Under the pieces are notes generated by a model that was not told where the DNA came from, did not search any database, and saw only the letters and a program-made list of their open reading frames with translations. From Closterium sp. NIES-65 (Eukaryota; Streptophyta; Zygnematophyceae; Desmidiales; Closteriaceae): a DNA stretch of 64,000 bases. The position numbers were made by a program, and so were the translations under genes. Below, piece by piece: positions 1 through 9,028 of this stretch. Location: the NCBI GenBank assembly GCA_948144175.1, contig CANXME010002329.1, positions 219,504-283,503 of the forward strand. The letters run 5' to 3'. Every line of letters begins with the position of its first letter. Within the stretch, counting starts at the first letter, position 1.

Positions 1-1660
1 GGTTGATGGGGATTTGACTGTGTCAGCTCCAGTGGTAACACAACTGTTACTGCTATTTCTACTGCTGTCATGGCTACTCTTATCACCAGCACTGCCAGAA
101 CCCCTCAGGTCAGACTCAGAGAGCGATCGCGGCAATCCCAAGGTTGCTTCTGCTTCTCTCCTCGCCTCGTCCCACTGCTTTCGCCTCCTGTACGGGGAAA
201 ACAGATCCCACCGTGGACTGATGACACGTTTCACACTCTCTGGGAGGTACTCCATGGAAGGGGGAGGCTGCCACGTGGCAAGTGCAGGCACTGCCACGTG
301 GGCGACCATCACTGCTGCCACGTCAGCATCCACTGCTGCCCGCGCAAACGGCACCAGCTCCACAGATTCAAGCCGGCTGAGATCGTGCGACGAATAGGGA
401 AGCGCCAGGTGGCTATCGATCGATGTATCCCCATGCCCTGGGTAATGCTTCACACACGCTGCCACCCCCTCCCCTTGCATACCCCTTATAAGCTCGTACC
501 CCATCTGAGAGACAACACCCGGGTCCCGACTAAACGACCGAGCCCCTATAACTGGATTGTCAGGGTTAGTATCTACATCTAGTACAGGAGCTAAGTCTAT
601 ATCTATATGAACCGATCTTAACTCCCGCCCCAAGACACGGCCAGCCGCCCGAGCGAGATTAGGGTTTCGGGAAAAGCCGATGGTGCGGGCGGCGGGGATG
701 CAGGTGAAGGGTGGGCCGAGGCGCGTGACTCTGCCGCCCTCCTGATCCACCATGATGAGAAGACGCCGAGGGAACGCCGCCCGCTTGAGGTCGGCGCAGA
801 AAGAGGCCAGCTGGCGGGGATCGGAGAAGTTGCGGGCGAAGAGGACAACACCGCCCGCACCTGGAAGGGGGAGAGGGTGAGAGGGTTAGAGGGAGTGAGT
901 GTGTGAGTGAGAGAGTGAGAGCGCATAGCTATGTGGGAGCTGGCGGAGGTTGGAGAAGTTGTTGGAGACGAGAACGATGCTGCCCGCACCTGGAAGAGAG
1001 GGTGGTGAGAGGCGGGCGGGCGAGGGAGTGACAGAGTGAATGAAAGGGAGAGAGTTAATGAGTGAGAGGATGCAATGATAACCGAGGGGCTGTTGTGCAG
1101 CGCTCACCCAATGCGATGAGGCGGCGAGCATGGTCGTTAATCTCCTTCCCGTTGAACCCAAACGCCACTAGCTTAGCCACCGCTCGTTGGTACACCGCTA
1201 GGGAGTCTCCAGCCTCCGTTGCTGTAACCGAAGCAGTTCCAAACGGGGACGCGCTGTCAGGGGAAGACGACGTGTCGAGGGTAGAGCCATCCTGCCGCTC
1301 CCAGCTAGTACGGGGGGTGTTTCTGTTCCGGGTCGTTCTCACGTTGATTGATCGCAATTGCACGCCTAAATCCGCTCCCGTGCTTCCCGCTTCACCCGCC
1401 TCGCTTGTTCTACCCGCGTTGCTGTGGTTCAAACGAAAGGACCATGCACCGTCCCTGTGCGCCACGTCACGCCCGTTTAAACGGTAATTTTGCGCGCCTT
1501 GCTGCTCCTGCTTTTGCTGCAGGTTTTCCGCAGCAGCTTTTGCGCCTTGCGCAATCTCCGCCTCCCCCCCCTCCTCTGGCCGGAAAAAAAGCGCTCCCTC
1601 CACGAGGACGGGATCCAACGGCTGAGCTGCGGAGTCAGGCTGACGAGAAATATCCGCCAT
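1..1660 (-). CDS. GH3 beta-N-acetylhexosaminidase-like (NagZ type), 3' end outside window
   Basis: Two exons are visible: 1108-1660 (553 nt, ends in phase 1 at G|GTGAGC) and 860 down to the window edge (acceptor TTCCAG). The join keeps the frame. The protein reads through AFGFNGKEINDHARRLI and GAGGVVLFARNF, the usual start of a NagZ-type TIM barrel, then VDQEGGRV and the family signature KHYPGHGDTSIDSH. GH3 enzymes of this type remove terminal beta-linked N-acetylhexosamine; in bacteria NagZ works in peptidoglycan recycling. The role here is unknown. The first about 140 residues are Gln/Ala/Ser-rich and unlike the family, possibly a targeting or linker region. After the signature comes AHVAVPAL, as expected, and then low-complexity sequence that could be an insertion or an unrecognised intron. 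The catalytic Asp near the C-terminus lies outside the window. An exon-2 fragment sits in intron 1. Confidence 0.8.
937..989 (-). repeat. Partial copy of GH3 exon 2 (5' part) in intron 1
   Basis: On the minus strand this stretch starts after the same acceptor context as exon 2 (TTCCAG then GTGCGGGC) and parallels its first 53 nt. Encoded residues GAGSIVLVSNNFSNLRQL resemble the true exon's GAGGVVLFARNFSDPRQL. After that the similarity stops. It lies upstream of the intact exon in gene sense. Confidence 0.75.
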
Positions 1661-2712
1661 CGGATTGGACCAGCCTCTGGTACGATGCGCAAGGGGTGGT
1701 GCAATATGGATATCGATGCAATTGGGTATTGCCGCTATACGCTATCGCCACGAGTATTTGGTCGCCGCAATTAGTCACTGCAGACTCGATTGCGACGACG
1801 GCCCTAGATAATTACCTCATGTCAAACGAGACCCACTGGTGCAAAATAGACAGGTGTGCTGGAAACCGAAGAAATCGAGGGGCGAAATTTCAGGAGGGAA
1901 GTTGAGTGGTGTCCCCGTTAGAAGCCGAGCCATGGAAGTTTCGCACCCAGTGCAGGACATTTGGGTGTTACCGTTGTTACTTCTGCAGTATTAGATTGGA
2001 AATGTAAACTATGCACCAACATGATAATGAAATATTTGAGGTGCTTAAAGGTGTGCCAGCCAGGGCTCAAATATTACATGCAATGCCTTCAAAAAGGTAA
2101 TGTCTCGGCAACAATTAGAGCAGGGGACAAGCTGTTGGGGAAAGAGCTGTGATGTGCCGTGCTTGTGTGCACTCTCCACTGACAAAATTGGGCCGAGGTG
2201 TGCGGATGGGACAGACTCTAGATCTACTTGTTATTATATATATTAAAAGTATAAATGTTGGTCTCTCCGGGAAGGATTCGGAATGTACATTCAGTGTACA
2301 CTTGAATAAAAGTCTGAAACATCAGTGTTAACTATGAACGTTAAGGCTGGAAAAATCAGTGTCCCAAAAATCTCAACACTGAAAAATCAGGGGAGGTACA
2401 CAAAACTAGGCTGAAAATCAGGAATTTCAGGGGGAAATTCCTGATATCGTAGGGCCTGATGGCATATCTTAGTGTTAGTGTTTTTTTAATTAGTCAATGT
2501 GGGTGTTTTGCTGGTCGTATTAGCATCACTGCCTGAGGCGCGAATGTGAGTTTCGCCCTCGAACTTCATCGCCCCCACGAAAATGGCTTGTGGCACCTCT
2601 CTTGCCACTTGCAACGGAAGATTCACCTGCACGTGGCGACAGAGAAATAGTGGGAGGGGGCAAATTTCGGCAGATTGCCTTTGAATGTACCGCGAAATTT
2701 CATTGAGGGAGA
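1661..2712. other. Intergenic region with no supported gene
   Basis: This stretch lies between the GH3 start and the copia element. It presumably contains the GH3 promoter. Only short open frames are present and none resembles a known protein. Positions 2708-2712 (GGAGA) are the left target duplication of the copia element. Confidence 0.5.
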
Positions 2713-3112
2713 TGTTGGGAAAATAAACGCATGACTTAGTGCGTTTCTGTAGTATCGAACCTCACCCGATACTGAAGCACAACAAAAGGAGTACGAAGTC
2801 GAAAAGGCGCGTACCACATCAAACCGCAACTAGAGGTTGCGAGCTGTAACCGCCTGGAGGTTACGTAACAGCAAGCGACGCTTCAGTGAACAGTAACCAC
2901 CTCGATAGTCAAAGCGCTACGCGTCTCGATAAACATAACCGTTCCTTGTAATCTATCTTTTCTATATATTCCTGTATGCCCTTTACTTTAATCAATTACT
3001 TGTTCTCACATACCAGCACAAGTACATTCACTCAAGACTTCCGCTGTGCTACTCTAGCACTTACTAGCCTATTCTCTGCAAAGATCCTAAGGCTGAAATT
3101 CTCAGCCCAACA
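2713..3112 (+). repeat. Copia-1 5' LTR
   Basis: It is a 400-bp direct repeat matching 8385-8784, with TG...CA ends extended to a 7-bp inverted terminal match. The primer binding site follows immediately. Confidence 0.95.
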
Positions 3113-3219
3113 TGGTATGAGAGCAGTCAGAGAACAAAGGCTCTCGTCATTAAGCCTCTTTCAGGCTACCAATCTGCAAACGACCAAGAAGTTCAACCTT
3201 CACTCAAGAAAGGCAAGAC

Positions 3220-6200
3220 ATGGCAAGTGGCAAAGAAAGAAGATCATCTACGGGATCTACTCTACCCCCGGTCTCCGAGTTGCAGACCGAAGGAGGAACA
3301 ACGCCCGGATTAACACCGGAAGCGACGGAACGCTCCACTCAAGCACCAGTGGCGCCGCCAATCTTCAACCCAAGCCTAATGGAGGAGTTCTTCAACTTCA
3401 TGTCGCAGCAGCAGTCCTCACAACCTGCAAACAGCAACAGCGTAAACAACGGAGCGGCACCAATGAGTATTGACAACTCATCGTTCGGACGACACAATCA
3501 ACAAACACCAAATTCGGTCTCACCTGGTTCCTTCACGTTCATGCCGCCCCGCCATCCAGCGACTCCTCTTCCCGCCATCAAACGAGACCCCGAAGAAGTC
3601 CTGCAAGTACAAGCACAGTTCAACAACATCCTACGATTGCACACATCCACACCATTCAACGGGAAGGACTTCTACTCTTGGAGCTTCGAATTTGAACTCC
3701 TGATGGAAGGCGCGAATCTTCTTGGCTTCTTCAACGGTACCTGGCCATATCCACACAACGGCGAAGACAAGGACAAAGAAAATTATACGTATCACTCCCT
3801 CATGGCTTACACCGTTCTTCTCCGAAACCTGTCGCCGAATGAACAACAAAGCATCCGCGCCTACCGGAACTACGCAAACTCCGCGGAACTCGCTTATCAA
3901 CATCTGCGAAGTATTCATCAAGCATCCGACAGCGTTACGCAAAGCCGACTCATGGCACAACTAACAACAGTTCAAATGCAACCTGGAGAAAAGGCCATGC
4001 CTTACATCAGTCGCTGTCAAGGACTACGCGACAGACTCATTCGCTGCGGAGGAAACTTATCTGAAGAAGCTTTCGTAACCGTCGTTCTTGCCGGCCTTGG
4101 ACCTCAGTGGCGCACCACCCGCTCACTTCTTCGCGCTCACGGTCGACTCTCCGAAATGCATCTCTGCGCCGAACTTCACGCCGAGCAGCAGGAAATGGAC
4201 CTGTTCGAAGAACGCAACAACAAAAGGCATCATCAACCAATCGTTCTTTACACCAATCGACGACAGCCACGCTACCAAAATCGAGGACACGTACCTCCCT
4301 ATTGTCATCTTTGTCGGACTTCAGGACACACACGCTTCAACTGCCCTCAGCAACAACGACAACCAGCACCATTCTCTCGTCCTCTGCGACCAGTGCCTCC
4401 CCACATCGCGTCAACTCAACAGCGACCCGCTACCGCCTCAACGACTACTTCAACACGACCGTCAACCTCCACTTCGGGACCTGCACAGACACCAAGAATC
4501 GTCGCCATGGCACGAACAACAGAGTCAAACATCGACTCGTGCATTACCGGCTCTCCACCAACTTACAGTCCTGATGAGCAACCATCACCACCACCATCGT
4601 CCCTTAACGTGAATCCAACGTACGCCGCCATCGCGAACCGTGCACCCACCGGACCAGACACATGGTTCCTCGACAGTTGTTGCGGTCATCACATGTGCTC
4701 TTCATCACGATTTCTTCAGCGCGAACGACGTCTTCCGCGAGACGTCATCATCACCATCGCCAACAACGAAAACCTGCGCACCAACAAACAAGGAGTCGTG
4801 GAGCTTCAGTCAAACGAAACAAACGTTATTCTTCAATTAAACAAAGTACTCGTCGTCGACAACCTCGGCTTTAACTTACTGAGCGTCAGCCAACTCATGT
4901 CGAAAGGCGTTCACCTGGAGTGCGATTCCGACGCCCTGGAAATCCGTCTTTACCACGGAAAAGGGGGGGTCTTCATCGGCCGTGCAATCCAACAAGATGA
5001 CGTGTTCGTCCTCGACTTCGTCCCCGACAAAGGCACCGCAGACAGCGACGGTATAGTCGCTCTCGCACCTTGGACGCATCCGCCAGACCTCGACCCGAAC
5101 TTCAGTCCTGAAGGCTTCTGGTACTCTCGTACCATTCCCGAAGCTGAACGCACCAACGCGCTTGCCGTCCTGCAAACACAAGCCACAACACCTGAGTCAG
5201 CACCCGTCATCGAAACAACAACTGCACCCGTCACAACACCAACAACCTCCGAACCTGCAATTGAAGAACCAACCGTCGTCGCGGAACAACCTACCGAAAC
5301 TCTACAGCTCGGTCCCTCCGTCGCACCTCCACCTCTCATCATCGACACGCCACCGACAGCCGCCCAACAGTTAACGCCAGCACCACGCGCCGTCCATCGA
5401 AGTGCAGCAACTCACGCCGCCTTCTTCGCTAACGCAGACTTCTATCGACGCTCCGTAGGTCACAGCGCCTCCGAAGACATATGGCATCAACGTCTTGGAC
5501 ATCCTGGAAACACAACACTCTACAATACAATACGAGCCGGAGTGTTAGATAAGAACGCCCTACTTCTTCCCAACGGACGAGAACTCGAACGACCACGCGG
5601 CACCTGCTTCATCTGCCCGGAAGCAGATCTGCCTCACCAACCGTTCCCGTCACACCACAATCCGAGCGCCCCCGCTTATCAACCACTCGAGAAAGTCTAC
5701 AGCGACATACTATACATACCTCGAACGGAAGGACGTGAAGATCTGAACTACGTCATCACCTTCATCGACGCCGCAACGCGATATGTCTGGCACGTCAACT
5801 TACCGTCACGAGACATGGCTCTAGAAGCCTTCACAGCCTGGCTACCTGTTGCTGAAAGAGAGTCAGGAGCGAAACTGAAGAGTTTTCAGTCAGATGGCGC
5901 AAAGGAGTACCAGTCAAACAGCTTCACACAGTTCTTGGCAGAAAGAGGCATCAAACGCCTCATCTCTCTTCCTTACGCTCACCAACAGCAGGGTGTGGCA
6001 GAAAGGATGAACAGGACCCTGCAGACAACCATGCGAAAGCTGCTACGTGGAACTCGACTGCCCAACTCAGAATGGCCAGCAGCGATGGACCACGCTGTCC
6101 TCCTGCACAACTTGCTGTCCTCGTCATCACTGCCCAACAACGCATCTCCGCACCTGTTGTGGACTGGGAAGCTGGGCAACACAAAAATGTTACGAGTTTT

Positions 6201-8406
6201 TGGGTGTATGGTACAGTACCGCCCACACACTGCACGCGCAGGGAGATTCTCGCAACGTGCACAGTGGGGTCTACACCTCGGGCTGGCAAAATATTACGAA
6301 GCATGGCGAATCTTCGACGTCCACACAAAGGAAACAGTAGCAGCACGTGACGTTATCTTCTACGAGCGACTCACCCTCAACCATTACCTGGACAACATCG
6401 CACGCCACGTCGACCCCACCGGCGGATTTTCTGGTTCCCGAGCCTTTGCTTCACCCTCTGATGCTGCTGACTGGGAAGAAGAGAACGTCGATGGCGCTTC
6501 CGAAGCTGCTGGACCCCTTCCTTACTGCTCCGTCCCAATCCCCATGGACGAGGAAAACCCTCGCGACAGTAACAATGCCGACGCCTACTACCATTTCGCC
6601 GACAATGGTTACGTAACACCCCAACCCGTCAACACCGACATCTCTGAGAGATACGGCCCCGGATTCGCACCTGATCCTGAAGCGGGAGACGAAGCAGTCT
6701 ATCCCGAGGACCCTTTGCTGAATCGTCACACCCCCAGCGGACTCCAAGTCCTGGGACTCGTCGCTGCAGTGCACGGGACTTCGTCGCCACCTGAAGAGCC
6801 TCGCTCTGTCAAGCAGGCTCTGGGGGGGGAACACAAAGAAAAATGGCGCGAAGCCATGGAAAAGGAGTTAAAAGCGCTCTCAGACCGCAACACCTGGAAG
6901 ATCGTCCCTGCATCACTCGCACAAGACAAACCCATTCTCTCCGGAAAATGGGTATTCCGAATCAAAACCAACTCCGACGGAACCATCGAACGGTTTAAAG
7001 CTCGATGGGTCGTCCGCGGATTCGACCAAGAGTATGGTCGCGATTTCACTGAAACCTTCGCACCAGTCAGTCGACATACTTCCCTGCGCATACTTCTCGC
7101 CATCGCCGCCTCACGCCGCCGCCCACTCCGACAAATCGATGTCGCCAACGCCTTTCTATACGCCCCAGTCGACGCTGAAATCTTCGTCGAACAGCCCCAC
7201 GGGTTCGTCGACGACCCTTCCCTCGTCTGCCAACTACTAAAATCACTATACGGAATTAAGCAAGCACCGCGACTCTGGCAGCAGTACCTGCACGCACGAC
7301 TCAAACGCATCGGATTCAACCAACTGCCCCATGACCAGGGCATGTATCGTCTCACTCGCGACAACGACTACGTTCTGCTAATCGTCTACGTCGACGATTT
7401 GCTTTACATCGGGTCAACTACCACCATCGTCACCTGGTTCGAAAAGGAGCTTCAGACAGATCTCTCCCTCACAGTCTCACCCAACGTCACGCAGTATCTA
7501 GGGCTCAATATCCTCGATGAAGACAACACTATTCGTCTCAGCGCCTCAAAATACGCAAGCACTATCGCCGAACGCTTCTGCATCACACCGACGCACATCG
7601 CAACACCCTACAGTCACCTATCGCTCGATCCAACCGAAGAAACCAACCCACTGTCGCCTACTGAAATCCAGGAATATCAACAGAAACTGGGCTGCCTACT
7701 CTTTGCCGCCGTTACGTGCCGACCGGACTTATCCTACAGCGCCAGTCAACTAGCGACCTACCTCAAGCGCCCAGAACAACGTCACCTCAAGGAACTCAAC
7801 CGTGCCCTTCTCTACTTCATCTCGACGCCAACAGTTGGCTTAACATATCACAAGAACACGACGACCGACCTAAAACTACTCGGCTACGTCGACGCTGATC
7901 ATGCTGCTGATCGTGTCGATCGTCGCTCTCGCACCGGCTACATCTACCGTCTTGAGCCCGTCGGAACTATCTCCTGGCAATCAAGTAAGCAGGAACTCGT
8001 CGCACTATCATCTGCTGAAGCAGAGTATATTGCTCTCTGCACTGCTACCAAGGAGGGCCTGTACCTGCGCGAACTGCTGGAAGAAGCGAAAATTGCGAAA
8101 GTACCCAGCTTCTCGCTTTTCAGCGACAACCAGTCCGCGATACGGATCGCGAACAAGAATGGCTTCGCCAACAGAACCAAGCATATCGCACTGCGATACT
8201 TCTTCGTGAAAGACGAAATCGAGAAAGGAAAACTCCAGCTGGATTACTGCCCGACCACCGAGATGGCAGCAGATTATCTCACCAAGAAGCTACCAAAGGG
8301 GAAATTCGAGTACTGCATGCTGCTCACCGGATTGGACCACGTCACCGAAGCTGACCACGTCGACACTCCAGAAACGAAGGGGAGTGTTGGGAAAATAAAC
8401 GCATGA
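3220..8406 (+). CDS. Copia-1 Gag-Pol polyprotein
   Basis: This is a single frame of 1,728 codons whose stop lies just inside the 3' LTR. Domains in order are: a UBN2-like Gag (about residues 130-330); a CCHC knuckle CHLCRTSGHTRFNC (about 365); an aspartic protease whose motif reads LDSCCGHHM (about 484); the integrase zinc region WHQRLGH...CFIC (about 755); the integrase core with Asp in YSDILY, Asp in QSDGAKEY and Glu in GVAERM (about 827, 892, 927); reverse transcriptase with YVDD (about 1390); and RNase H starting at YVDADHA (about 1556). The order PR-IN-RT-RH defines copia. The protease has DSC where DSG is usual, which may lower or alter activity. No stops or frameshifts are seen. Confidence 0.95.
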   Translation: MASGKERRSSTGSTLPPVSELQTEGGTTPGLTPEATERSTQAPVAPPIFNPSLMEEFFNFMSQQQSSQPANSNSVNNGAAPMSIDNSSFGRHNQQTPNSVSPGSFTFMPPRHPATPLPAIKRDPEEVLQVQAQFNNILRLHTSTPFNGKDFYSWSFEFELLMEGANLLGFFNGTWPYPHNGEDKDKENYTYHSLMAYTVLLRNLSPNEQQSIRAYRNYANSAELAYQHLRSIHQASDSVTQSRLMAQLTTVQMQPGEKAMPYISRCQGLRDRLIRCGGNLSEEAFVTVVLAGLGPQWRTTRSLLRAHGRLSEMHLCAELHAEQQEMDLFEERNNKRHHQPIVLYTNRRQPRYQNRGHVPPYCHLCRTSGHTRFNCPQQQRQPAPFSRPLRPVPPHIASTQQRPATASTTTSTRPSTSTSGPAQTPRIVAMARTTESNIDSCITGSPPTYSPDEQPSPPPSSLNVNPTYAAIANRAPTGPDTWFLDSCCGHHMCSSSRFLQRERRLPRDVIITIANNENLRTNKQGVVELQSNETNVILQLNKVLVVDNLGFNLLSVSQLMSKGVHLECDSDALEIRLYHGKGGVFIGRAIQQDDVFVLDFVPDKGTADSDGIVALAPWTHPPDLDPNFSPEGFWYSRTIPEAERTNALAVLQTQATTPESAPVIETTTAPVTTPTTSEPAIEEPTVVAEQPTETLQLGPSVAPPPLIIDTPPTAAQQLTPAPRAVHRSAATHAAFFANADFYRRSVGHSASEDIWHQRLGHPGNTTLYNTIRAGVLDKNALLLPNGRELERPRGTCFICPEADLPHQPFPSHHNPSAPAYQPLEKVYSDILYIPRTEGREDLNYVITFIDAATRYVWHVNLPSRDMALEAFTAWLPVAERESGAKLKSFQSDGAKEYQSNSFTQFLAERGIKRLISLPYAHQQQGVAERMNRTLQTTMRKLLRGTRLPNSEWPAAMDHAVLLHNLLSSSSLPNNASPHLLWTGKLGNTKMLRVFGCMVQYRPHTARAGRFSQRAQWGLHLGLAKYYEAWRIFDVHTKETVAARDVIFYERLTLNHYLDNIARHVDPTGGFSGSRAFASPSDAADWEEENVDGASEAAGPLPYCSVPIPMDEENPRDSNNADAYYHFADNGYVTPQPVNTDISERYGPGFAPDPEAGDEAVYPEDPLLNRHTPSGLQVLGLVAAVHGTSSPPEEPRSVKQALGGEHKEKWREAMEKELKALSDRNTWKIVPASLAQDKPILSGKWVFRIKTNSDGTIERFKARWVVRGFDQEYGRDFTETFAPVSRHTSLRILLAIAASRRRPLRQIDVANAFLYAPVDAEIFVEQPHGFVDDPSLVCQLLKSLYGIKQAPRLWQQYLHARLKRIGFNQLPHDQGMYRLTRDNDYVLLIVYVDDLLYIGSTTTIVTWFEKELQTDLSLTVSPNVTQYLGLNILDEDNTIRLSASKYASTIAERFCITPTHIATPYSHLSLDPTEETNPLSPTEIQEYQQKLGCLLFAAVTCRPDLSYSASQLATYLKRPEQRHLKELNRALLYFISTPTVGLTYHKNTTTDLKLLGYVDADHAADRVDRRSRTGYIYRLEPVGTISWQSSKQELVALSSAEAEYIALCTATKEGLYLRELLEEAKIAKVPSFSLFSDNQSAIRIANKNGFANRTKHIALRYFFVKDEIEKGKLQLDYCPTTEMAADYLTKKLPKGKFEYCMLLTGLDHVTEADHVDTPETKGSVGKINA

Positions 8407-8784
8407 CTTAGTGCGTTTCTGTAGTATCGAACCTCACCCGATACTGAAGCACAACAAAAGGAGTACGAAGTCGAAAAGGCGCGTACCACATCAAACCGCA
8501 ACTAGAGGTTGCGAGCTGTAACCGCCTGGAGGTTACGTAACAGCAAGCGACGCTTCAGTGAACAGTAACCACCTCGATAGTCAAAGCGCTACGCGTCTCG
8601 ATAAACATAACCGTTCCTTGTAATCTATCTTTTCTATATATTCCTGTATGCCCTTTACTTTAATCAATTACTTGTTCTCACATACCAGCACAAGTACATT
8701 CACTCAAGACTTCCGCTGTGCTACTCTAGCACTTACTAGCCTATTCTCTGCAAAGATCCTAAGGCTGAAATTCTCAGCCCAACA
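8385..8784 (+). repeat. Copia-1 3' LTR
   Basis: It appears identical to the 5' LTR and is followed by the target duplication GGAGA at 8785-8789. The polyprotein's stop codon falls 20 bases into it. Confidence 0.95.
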
Positions 8785-8860
8785 GGAGAAATTCACACGA
8801 TATTCTTCCGTATTGCAGCTACTCGTTAACGACTATAATAATGAATCCGTAAGAAAAGGA

Positions 8861-8931
8861 GGGGTGTTATAGAAAATCAGCCAAAAAGGGGGGTACCGTA
8901 TAGTAGAAACGAGGTCTATCATAACACCCAC
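8861..8931. other. Imperfect inverted repeat in the GH30 3' flank
   Basis: GGGGTGTTATAG (8861-8872) is complementary to CTATCATAACACCC (8916-8929) with one bulged base. It could be a hairpin in the 3' UTR of the GH30 transcript or a remnant of a small inverted-repeat element. The rest of 8790-9028 holds no gene. Confidence 0.35.
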
Positions 8932-9028
8932 CCCGCACAAGCTACCCCGGGATGTACAATTATGGGGGGGTGTTTTGTCCGGGAGTATACGGTACAGCAG
9001 AAGGCATGAACAGAAGGTCCCAAACACA

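Larger units (their letters stand above)
2713..8784 (+). mobile_element. Copia-1: complete Ty1/copia LTR retrotransposon
   Basis: The element runs from LTR to LTR (6,072 bp). Both LTRs are 400 bp, begin TGTTGGG and end CCCAACA, and appear identical by eye. The host target GGAGA is duplicated on both sides (2708-2712 and 8785-8789). A primer binding site TGGTATGAGAGC (3113-3124) matches the initiator-Met tRNA type, and a purine tract GAAACGAAGGGGAG precedes the 3' LTR. One uninterrupted gag-pol frame lies inside. This is the hallmark of a recent insertion that may still be competent. Confidence 0.96.
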
